A stretch of 64,000 nucleotides of DNA from Alloprevotella sp. (GTDB lineage Bacteria > Bacteroidota > Bacteroidia > Bacteroidales > Muribaculaceae). The notes below the pieces were generated by a model that did no database searches, was not told where the DNA came from, and worked only from the letters and a program-made list of their open reading frames with translations. The stretch lies in assembly GCA_023663135.1 (NCBI GenBank), contig JAMPIE010000002.1:62001-126000 (forward strand), read 5' to 3'. Positions 50,349-57,857 of the stretch are shown here, piece after piece; the first letter of the stretch is position 1, and each line of letters opens with the position of its first letter. Position numbers and translations under genes: made by a program.

Positions 50349-52901
50349 GTGGACAACAGACCTACCGTCACATACGACCAGGCATATGAAGCATCCCTGC
50401 GCTACTTTGACGGCGACGAGCTCGCCGCAAGAGTATGGGTAAGCAAATATGCGCTTAAAGACTCTTTTGGCAATATCTACGAATCCACCCCGGCCGACAT
50501 GCATCACCGCATTGCCGCCGAGATTGCAAGGATTGAGTCAAAGTATCCCAACCCTATGGGTCACGATGAGATTCTTTCACTCCTCGACCATTTTCGCTAC
50601 ATAGTGCCGCAGGGATCGCCCATGACCGGCATCGGCAATGACTATCAAGTGGCCTCGCTGAGCAACTGCTTCGTCGTGGGGCTCGACGGCAAGCCCGACT
50701 CCTATGGCGGAGTGATTAAGATTGACGAGGAGCAGGTGCAACTCATGAAACGCCGCGGCGGAGTGGGCCACGACCTGAGCCATATACGTCCCAAAGGGAT
50801 GCCGGTAAAAAACTCAGCTCTCACCTCCACCGGCCTTGTCCCATTCATGGAGCGCTATTCCAATTCCACACGCGAAGTGGCGCAAGACGGGCGTCGCGGG
50901 GCACTGATGCTCACCGTCTCCATCAAGCATCCCGACGCCGAGAAATTTATCGACGCCAAGATGACCGAGGGAAAGGTGACCGGCGCCAATGTAAGCGTCC
51001 GCATCGACGATGCCTTTATGCAGGCCGCAGTTGACGGCAAGGAATACACCCAGACATTCCCCACCGAGAGCGCTGACCCCATAGTGAGCCAGAGCATCGA
51101 TGCTTCGCGATTATGGGCAAAGATAATCCACAACGCCTGGAAGAGCGCTGAGCCCGGTGTACTCTTTTGGGATACAATCACTCGCGAAAGCCTACCCGAC
51201 TGTTATGCCGACCTTGGCTTCCGCACCATCTCCACCAATCCGTGTGGCGAAATACCTCTCTGCCCCTACGACTCCTGCCGCCTCCTGGCCATCAATCTCT
51301 ACTCCTATGTGGTCAATCCCTTTAAGCCCAATGCTTACTTTGATTTTGACCTTTTCCGCTCTCATGTAGCCAAGGCTCAGCGCATTATGGACGACATCAT
51401 CGACCTGGAAGCTGAGAAGATTGACCTCATCATTTCTAAGATTGAAAGCGATCCGGAGACAGCTGAGGTGAAGGCCACCGAGCTCCACCTCTGGCAAAAG
51501 ATACGCGCCAAGACCCTCCTGGGCCGACGCACCGGAGTGGGCACTACAGGTGAAGGAGATATGATAGCCGCCCTCGGATTGCGATACGGCACTCCCGAGG
51601 CCACCGACAAGTCGGTTGAGGTGCACCGAGCGCTCGCTCTTGCAGCCTATCGCTCGAGCGTCGAGATGGCCAAGGAACGTGGCGCTTTTGAAATTTATGA
51701 CCCTTGCAGAGAAAAGGCCAATCCTTTCCTCAATCGTATCAAAGAAGCCGACCCTGACCTTGTGGCCGACATGGAGCAGCATGGCCGACGCAACATTGCC
51801 TGTCTCACTATTGCCCCTACCGGCACCACCTCGCTCATGACCCGCACCACCTCAGGCATTGAGCCGGTGTTTCTACCTGTATACAAACGCCGCCGCAAGG
51901 TCAACCCCAATGACACATCCGTGCGCGTTGACTTCGTCGACGAGAGCGGCGATGCCTTTGAGGAATATGTTGTCTATCATCCCAAGTTTATCACATGGAT
52001 GGAGACTCAGGGTATCGAGCGACGCGACGACTACACTCAGGAAGAGCTTGACTCCCTGGTTGCGCGTTCGCCCTATGCCGGTGCCACCAGTGCCGACGTT
52101 GACTGGCTGGAGAAGGTGAGGATGCAAGGCGCCGTCCAGAAATGGGTCGACCATTCGATTTCAGTCACCATCAACCTACCCAACGATGTTGATGAGGCTC
52201 TCGTCAATCGCCTTTATGTCGAGGCCTGGAGGTCGGGCTGCAAGGGCTGCACTGTCTATCGCGACGGCTCACGCGCCGGAGTGCTCGTAGCTGTCGATGA
52301 AAAGAAAAAGAGCGAGGAGACGCATGAGCCCCACCCACTTGCCGAACCCGTGATTCTCACCAAACGCCCCAATGAGCTTGAAGCCGACGTGGTGCGCTTT
52401 CAGAATAATAAAGAGAAATGGATTGCTTTCGTTGGCCTTGTTGATGGCAAGCCCTATGAGATCTTCACCGGTCTGGCAGATGATGAAGATGGCATATTCT
52501 GCCCCAAGTCGGTCTCTCACGGCAAAATCATAAAGGCAGTCGATGATAAGGGCAACAAGCGCTATGACTTCCAGTTTATCAACAAGCGCGGATACAAGAC
52601 CACCATCGAGGGACTCTCTGACAAGTTTAACCCTGAGTATTGGAACTATGCCAAGCTCATTTCGGGCGTCCTGCGCTACGGCATGCCCATCGACCAGGTG
52701 CTCAAGCTTGTCGGCGGATTGGAGCTTGACAGCCAAAGCATTAACTCATGGAAAATGGGCGTGGAACGAGCCTTGAAAAAATATCTGCCCAACGGGACTA
52801 AGGCCACAGGACAAAAATGTCCCAACTGTGGAAGCGAGTCGCTTGTTTATCAAGAGGGGTGTCTTATTTGCACTTCCTGCGGAGCCTCCCGCTGTGGATA
52901 A
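50349..52901 (+). CDS. nrdJ: Class II (adenosylcobalamin-dependent) ribonucleotide reductase
   Basis: The 850-residue enzyme makes deoxyribonucleotides with a B12-derived radical. It has the RNR barrel signatures SLSNCFVVGL (first active-site Cys), RRGGVGHDLSHIRP, NPCGEIPL (radical Cys region) and APTGTTSLM, and a C-terminal zinc-ribbon-like tail with CPNCGSE and CTSCGASRCG. Translation probably starts at GTG, since a TGA stands nine bases upstream in frame and the next Met is far inside. A CATCTTTG box (50302-50309) is close to the -7 element. The 111-base upstream gap is too short for a full cobalamin riboswitch. Confidence 0.96.
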   Translation: MDNRPTVTYDQAYEASLRYFDGDELAARVWVSKYALKDSFGNIYESTPADMHHRIAAEIARIESKYPNPMGHDEILSLLDHFRYIVPQGSPMTGIGNDYQVASLSNCFVVGLDGKPDSYGGVIKIDEEQVQLMKRRGGVGHDLSHIRPKGMPVKNSALTSTGLVPFMERYSNSTREVAQDGRRGALMLTVSIKHPDAEKFIDAKMTEGKVTGANVSVRIDDAFMQAAVDGKEYTQTFPTESADPIVSQSIDASRLWAKIIHNAWKSAEPGVLFWDTITRESLPDCYADLGFRTISTNPCGEIPLCPYDSCRLLAINLYSYVVNPFKPNAYFDFDLFRSHVAKAQRIMDDIIDLEAEKIDLIISKIESDPETAEVKATELHLWQKIRAKTLLGRRTGVGTTGEGDMIAALGLRYGTPEATDKSVEVHRALALAAYRSSVEMAKERGAFEIYDPCREKANPFLNRIKEADPDLVADMEQHGRRNIACLTIAPTGTTSLMTRTTSGIEPVFLPVYKRRRKVNPNDTSVRVDFVDESGDAFEEYVVYHPKFITWMETQGIERRDDYTQEELDSLVARSPYAGATSADVDWLEKVRMQGAVQKWVDHSISVTINLPNDVDEALVNRLYVEAWRSGCKGCTVYRDGSRAGVLVAVDEKKKSEETHEPHPLAEPVILTKRPNELEADVVRFQNNKEKWIAFVGLVDGKPYEIFTGLADDEDGIFCPKSVSHGKIIKAVDDKGNKRYDFQFINKRGYKTTIEGLSDKFNPEYWNYAKLISGVLRYGMPIDQVLKLVGGLELDSQSINSWKMGVERALKKYLPNGTKATGQKCPNCGSESLVYQEGCLICTSCGASRCG

Positions 52902-52941
52902 TCTTACCTTTATTTGATAATAATACACTAACGCGCAGATA

Positions 52942-55644
52942 ATGAAGCTATCTTTTTTCATTGAATACCACACACAGTGGGGCGAGAACATTGCCATCAG
53001 GTTTTCACGTCCCTTGCTGGGGATGGAAGCCGGTGCACCCTTGTCAATGCCTCTAAAGCCTATACCCGGCACCTCATTATGGCACATTGAGATTGCTTGT
53101 GCTGACCTGCGTCAAGCCCAGGGAAATGAATATGGCTACGAACTCATCGGCGGCGACGGCACAGTAGTCCGCAAGGAATGGCATCCCCACGTCATCCCTG
53201 CTGCCGATCCCTCGACCGCGTCCTTAGCCCTATGCGATGCTTGGAGCGACCGCCCGGCCGACCTACCCTATCTCTCAACCCTTTTCACCAAGAGCGTCTG
53301 TCGTCGTCCCGACCGATATATCACTGCACCAAAGCTTCCGACCCCGGGCACAGTCACCATCGAAGCCACAGCCCCAATAGTGCCCACTGACTGTACTCTT
53401 GCCATAGCCGGCTCCATTCCCGCCTTAGGGCTGTGGGATCCCACAAAAGCTCTTAGGCTCTCCGACGCTAACTATCCCACATGGACGGCCACATTTACCA
53501 TCCCGGAAGACATTGACAGTTTTGAATATAAATTTCTTATCGTCAACAGTGGAGATGGGAGCGTGAAGTCGTGGGAGCCACGCTCCAATCGTCGCTTTGA
53601 TATGCCCTCCCCCTCATCTTCGGCCGAGACTGTGATAATATCGGGTCTAAACGTCCCTGCGCCGATGCCACTATGGCGTGGCGCCGGAGTCGCTATCCCC
53701 GTGTTTTCCCTCCGCTCCGTCGACGACTTTGGCGTGGGCGACTTTGCCGACATTCGTAAGATGGCCGACTGGACAGCTATGACCGGCCAGCGCATCATCC
53801 AACTGCTCCCGGTCAACGACACCCATATGACCGGCAAATGGACCGACTCCTACCCCTACAACTCCATCTCATCCTTTGCCCTCCACCCCATGTACCTGCG
53901 ACCCACCGATGCCGGCACCCTTGCCGACCCCGACCGCATGGTTTACTATGACCAAGAGCGCAAACATCTTCAGGCCCTCCCCGCCCTCGACTATGAGGCG
54001 GCCTTCAAGCTTAAGATGGATTACATGGCCGAACTCTTTGCCCAGGATGGGCCGGAGACAATCCTTTCGGCTCCCTTTACCGAGTTTGTCGAGAAAAACG
54101 CCCATTGGCTCACACCATATGCTGCCTTTTGCATCCTCCGTGACCGTTTTGGCACACCCGACATGACCCAATGGGGCGAATACTCCTCATACAATCCCGA
54201 ACGTATTGCTGCCCTCATTGATGCCAACATTGGCGAGATACAGTTTGTATACTTCCTCCAGTATCATCTTGACCTCCAGCTGCGCGACGCACGCGACTAC
54301 GCCCACTCGCGCGGCGTGGCTCTCAAAGGCGACATCCCTATCGGCATCTCGCGCACGAGTGTCGATGCATGGCTCCACCCCGAACTCTTTCACCTCGACG
54401 CATCTGCCGGAGCCCCGCCCGACGACTTTGCTGTCAATGGCCAAAACTGGGGCTTCCCGACCTACAACTGGGATGCCATGGCACGCGACGGCTACCAATG
54501 GTGGAAAGACCGTTTCCGCAACATGGCCCGCTACTTTGATGCCTATCGCATTGACCATGTGCTCGGCTTCTTCCGTATATGGCAGATACCTATCGACCAG
54601 CTCCATGGACTCCTCGGCGTCTTCAGTCCGGCCCTCCCATTCTCTGAAGAGGAGCTTAGACAAAGTTATGACTTTGGCCTTAATGCCCCCGTCAACTGTC
54701 GCCCATATATAGCCGACTGGACCCTACCCGACTTCTTTGGCAATCGCGTCGACGAAGTAAAAGAGCGCTTCCTCATTCCTATCGGCGCCGGACGCTACGA
54801 GCTCCGACCCGAATACTCTACCCAAAAAGCAATAGCCGCATGGGCCGAAACCATCCCCTCCGGCCACCCTGACCACGACCTCGTAGAACCGTTGATGGGA
54901 CTTATTGACCAAGTGCTATTTCTGCCCGACCCCTATCAGAAAGGCCTCTGGCATCCACGCATCGCCGCACAGTATACCTATTCCTATCGTGCACTCAACG
55001 ACTACGAGCGATATCAGTTTGACAAGCTTTACAACGACTTCTTCTATCGGCGTAATGATGCCTTCTGGCGCGAAAGAGCCATGCAAAAACTCCCGCCCAT
55101 CATCGAAGCCACTCATATGCTCACATGTGCCGAAGACCTCGGCATGATACCGGCATGCGTACCTTCTGTGATGGATGATTTGCGCATCCTCTCCCTTGAA
55201 ATCCAGCGCATGCCCAAAGACACCGGACGCCAGTTTGGTGACCCAGCCACATATCCCTATCTCTCGGTTTGCGCCACTTCCACCCACGATATGCCCGGCA
55301 TACGTGGATGGTGGGAGAGCAACCACGCCATGGCTCAAAGCTTCTTTAATAATATGCTCCATCAGAGCGGCGACGCACCTCTCCACGCAGAACCTTGGAT
55401 ATGCTCAATGATAGTTGACAGCCACCTCCACGCCATATCCATGCTCTGCATCCTCCCTCTTCAAGATTATCTGTCGATTGATGGAGACCTTCGGCGCGAC
55501 AACCCCGCTGACGAAGTAATCAATGAACCTTCAAACCCCCGCCACTACTGGCGATACCGCATGCATCTGACGCTTGAGCAACTCACCGAAGCACATGAGT
55601 TCAACTCACGCCTGGCCTCCATGATAGCCACTTCAGGCCGATAA
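52942..55644 (+). CDS. malQ: 4-alpha-glucanotransferase (GH77), DPE2-like with two CBM20 domains
   Basis: The 900-residue protein has two N-terminal starch-binding CBM20 modules (about 1-110 and 130-235), then a GH77 barrel. Catalytic blocks are AYRIDHVLGFFRIW with the nucleophile Asp (about 535), TCAEDLGMIP with the acid/base Glu (about 730) and TSTHDMPGIRGWW with the third Asp (about 780). The layout is that of plant DPE2 and bacterial two-CBM amylomaltases that act on maltose and branched glucans in the cytoplasm. It has no signal peptide and stands alone, with a strong terminator at 55661. Confidence 0.94.
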   Translation: MKLSFFIEYHTQWGENIAIRFSRPLLGMEAGAPLSMPLKPIPGTSLWHIEIACADLRQAQGNEYGYELIGGDGTVVRKEWHPHVIPAADPSTASLALCDAWSDRPADLPYLSTLFTKSVCRRPDRYITAPKLPTPGTVTIEATAPIVPTDCTLAIAGSIPALGLWDPTKALRLSDANYPTWTATFTIPEDIDSFEYKFLIVNSGDGSVKSWEPRSNRRFDMPSPSSSAETVIISGLNVPAPMPLWRGAGVAIPVFSLRSVDDFGVGDFADIRKMADWTAMTGQRIIQLLPVNDTHMTGKWTDSYPYNSISSFALHPMYLRPTDAGTLADPDRMVYYDQERKHLQALPALDYEAAFKLKMDYMAELFAQDGPETILSAPFTEFVEKNAHWLTPYAAFCILRDRFGTPDMTQWGEYSSYNPERIAALIDANIGEIQFVYFLQYHLDLQLRDARDYAHSRGVALKGDIPIGISRTSVDAWLHPELFHLDASAGAPPDDFAVNGQNWGFPTYNWDAMARDGYQWWKDRFRNMARYFDAYRIDHVLGFFRIWQIPIDQLHGLLGVFSPALPFSEEELRQSYDFGLNAPVNCRPYIADWTLPDFFGNRVDEVKERFLIPIGAGRYELRPEYSTQKAIAAWAETIPSGHPDHDLVEPLMGLIDQVLFLPDPYQKGLWHPRIAAQYTYSYRALNDYERYQFDKLYNDFFYRRNDAFWRERAMQKLPPIIEATHMLTCAEDLGMIPACVPSVMDDLRILSLEIQRMPKDTGRQFGDPATYPYLSVCATSTHDMPGIRGWWESNHAMAQSFFNNMLHQSGDAPLHAEPWICSMIVDSHLHAISMLCILPLQDYLSIDGDLRRDNPADEVINEPSNPRHYWRYRMHLTLEQLTEAHEFNSRLASMIATSGR

Positions 55645-55660
55645 AAACAATCCGGTATTT

Positions 55661-55701
55661 AGTCGGATACAATGTCTTGATATATTGTATCCGACTTTTT
55701 T
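55661..55701 (+). terminator. malQ terminator
   Basis: AGTCGGATACAAT (55661-55673) is the exact reverse complement of ATTGTATCCGACT (55684-55696) and is followed by a T run to 55701. It starts about 17 bases after the malQ stop codon. Confidence 0.93.
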
Positions 55702-55746
55702 ACACAAATTTGATATGGAAGCTGCTGATAATTCAGAAATTATTGC

Positions 55747-55754
55747 TACCTTTG
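55747..55754 (+). promoter_or_regulatory. -7 promoter box for rpsA
   Basis: TACCTTTG is a full -7 match. The predicted leader to the rpsA ATG is about 95 bases, long for this window. Confidence 0.65.
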
Positions 55755-55775
55755 CAGCCGCAATGGAGGAAGTAC

Positions 55776-55819
55776 GGGCCGTCGGCAGGCTTGTCCCTAC
55801 AGATGAGTGTCCGTGGCCC
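55776..55819 (+). other. Possible structured leader of rpsA
   Basis: Within the rpsA leader GGGCC (55776-55780) can pair with GGCCC (55815-55819). The same stretch is covered by a 22-codon open frame from the ATG at 55763 to the TAA at 55829-55831. Autoregulation of S1 through its own leader is known in other bacteria, but I cannot show it here. Confidence 0.35.
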
Positions 55820-55855
55820 TTCACTGCTTAACCTTATTATTAACCAATTAATTAA

Positions 55856-57649
55856 ATGACTGAAGAATTAAACAATTCTCCTATTGCGGACTTTGACTGG
55901 GATGCATATGAGAAGGGCGAGAACCTTGCCGGCAAAAGCCGCGAGGAGCTCACCAAGACCTACGACGAATCGCTCAACACCGTAAAAGATCGCGAAGTGA
56001 CCGAGGGTACTGTTATTGCCCTCAACAAGCGCGAGGCCGTTGTTAACATCGGCTACAAGAGCGACGGCATCATCCCCATCAATGAATTCCGCTACAATCC
56101 TGACCTCAAGGTTGGCGACAAGGTAGAAGTCTACGTCGAAAACCCAGAGGACAAGAAAGGACAGCTCGTCCTCTCCCACCGCAAGGCTCGCGCAGCCAAA
56201 TCATGGGAGCGCATCAATCAGGCCCTCGAGAACAACGAGATCATCAAGGGCCTCATCACCTCTCGCACCAAGGGCGGCATGATTGTCGATGTGTTTGGCA
56301 TCGAGGCTTTCCTCCCCGGCTCACAGATCGACGTTCGCCCCATCCGCGACTACGACATCTTCGTGGGCAAGACCATGGAGTTCAAGGTGGTGAAAATCAA
56401 CCAAGAATTCAAGAATGTCGTTGTCAGCCACAAGGCGCTCATTGAGGCCGAGCTTGAAGCTCAGAAGCGCGAGATCATCTCGAAGCTTGAAAAAGGCCAG
56501 GTGCTCGAGGGCACTGTCAAGAACATTACCAATTATGGTGTGTTTATCGACCTTGGCGGCGTAGACGGCCTCATCCATATCACCGATCTCTCCTGGGGCC
56601 GCGTGAGTCACCCCAGCGAGGTTGTAGAGCTTGACCAGAAGCTAAATGTCGTTATTCTTGACTTCGACAACGAGAAGAAGCGCATTGCCCTCGGCCTCAA
56701 GCAGCTCATGCCCCACCCCTGGGATGCCCTCGACCCCAACCTTAAAGTTGGCGACAAAGTCAATGGCCGAGTAGTCGTTATGGCCGAGTATGGCGCCTTC
56801 GTAGAGGTAGCCCCCGGCGTTGAGGGTCTCATCCATGTCAGCGAGATGTCATGGAGCCAGCACCTCCGCTCCGCACAAGACTTCATGAAAGTAGGCGACG
56901 AAATCGAGGCCGTAGTCCTCACTCTCGACCGCGAGGATCGCAAAATGAGCCTCGGCATCAAGCAGCTCAAGAACGACCCCTGGCAGGATATCGAAATCAA
57001 GTATCCCGTGGGCTCACGCCACACTGCCAAGGTGCGTAACTTCACCAACTTCGGTGTCTTCGTTGAAATCGAAGAGGGCGTTGACGGCCTAATCCACATC
57101 TCCGACCTCTCATGGACCAAGAAAGTTAAACACCCCAGCGAGTTCACTCAGATTGGTGCCGACATCGACGTCCAGGTACTCGAGATCGACAAAGACAGCC
57201 GTCGTCTCAGCCTCGGACATAAGCAACTCGAGGAGAACCCCTGGGATGTCTTCGAGACAATCTTCACCGTGGGCTCTGTACATGAGGGCACCATCGTTGA
57301 GATGGTTGAGAAAGGCGCAGTAGTTGCCCTCCCCTATGGCGTCGAAGGTTTCGCCACTCCCAAGCACCTTGTCAAGGAAGATGGCTCACAGGCCAAGGTC
57401 GACGAGAAACTCAACTTCAAGGTAATCGAGTTCAACAAAGATTCCAAGCGCATCATCCTCAGCCATTCTCGTATCTTTGAGGATCAGAATAAGACTGAGC
57501 GCACCGAGGCTCGCAAGCCTCGCAACAAGGCTCAAGGCGGCAAGCGTCAGGCCGAGGAACCCGCTATGGCAACCCCCCAGCTCGAGAAGACTACTCTCGG
57601 CGACTTAGCTGCACTTGCAGCTCTTAAAGAGAAGCTCTCTGAGAAGTAA
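55856..57649 (+). CDS. rpsA: 30S ribosomal protein S1
   Basis: The 597-residue protein has six S1/OB-fold repeats starting at about residues 45, 128, 217, 302, 389 and 476. The third to fifth are the most canonical, with the NYGVFIDLGGVDGLIHITDL pattern, and the first two and the last are more divergent. A Lys/Arg-rich tail (about 545-575) follows. S1 brings mRNA to the ribosome, and in a phylum with few Shine-Dalgarno sites this role is expected to be important. The gene has its own promoter and terminator. Confidence 0.97.
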   Translation: MTEELNNSPIADFDWDAYEKGENLAGKSREELTKTYDESLNTVKDREVTEGTVIALNKREAVVNIGYKSDGIIPINEFRYNPDLKVGDKVEVYVENPEDKKGQLVLSHRKARAAKSWERINQALENNEIIKGLITSRTKGGMIVDVFGIEAFLPGSQIDVRPIRDYDIFVGKTMEFKVVKINQEFKNVVVSHKALIEAELEAQKREIISKLEKGQVLEGTVKNITNYGVFIDLGGVDGLIHITDLSWGRVSHPSEVVELDQKLNVVILDFDNEKKRIALGLKQLMPHPWDALDPNLKVGDKVNGRVVVMAEYGAFVEVAPGVEGLIHVSEMSWSQHLRSAQDFMKVGDEIEAVVLTLDREDRKMSLGIKQLKNDPWQDIEIKYPVGSRHTAKVRNFTNFGVFVEIEEGVDGLIHISDLSWTKKVKHPSEFTQIGADIDVQVLEIDKDSRRLSLGHKQLEENPWDVFETIFTVGSVHEGTIVEMVEKGAVVALPYGVEGFATPKHLVKEDGSQAKVDEKLNFKVIEFNKDSKRIILSHSRIFEDQNKTERTEARKPRNKAQGGKRQAEEPAMATPQLEKTTLGDLAALAALKEKLSEK

Positions 57650-57686
57650 TCATTTTTTTCAATAGAAAGATTCCCCACCTATAAAT

Positions 57687-57720
57687 CGTCGGGGCTATGC
57701 CGGAAAGCTTAGCCCCGACG
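57687..57720 (+). terminator. rpsA terminator hairpin
   Basis: CGTCGGGGCTA (57687-57697) pairs exactly with TAGCCCCGACG (57710-57720), followed by TGTATATATG, a weak T tail. It is 37 bases after the stop codon. Confidence 0.8.
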
Positions 57721-57805
57721 TGTATATATGTAACTGTATTAAGCCAAAATGCAGGCTTTCATGAGAAAATAAGCAATCCGTGGTCTGCTGTTAACATTTT
57801 TTTTC

Positions 57806-57813
57806 TATCTTTG
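57806..57813 (+). promoter_or_regulatory. -7 promoter box for the receiver-PPDK-N gene
   Basis: TATCTTTG is a full -7 match, preceded by a T run. The leader to the ATG at 57858 is about 40 bases. Confidence 0.65.
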
Positions 57814-57857
57814 TGGATTGATAGTCTATCTACTCAGTATATCACCCTTTTTCAGCC

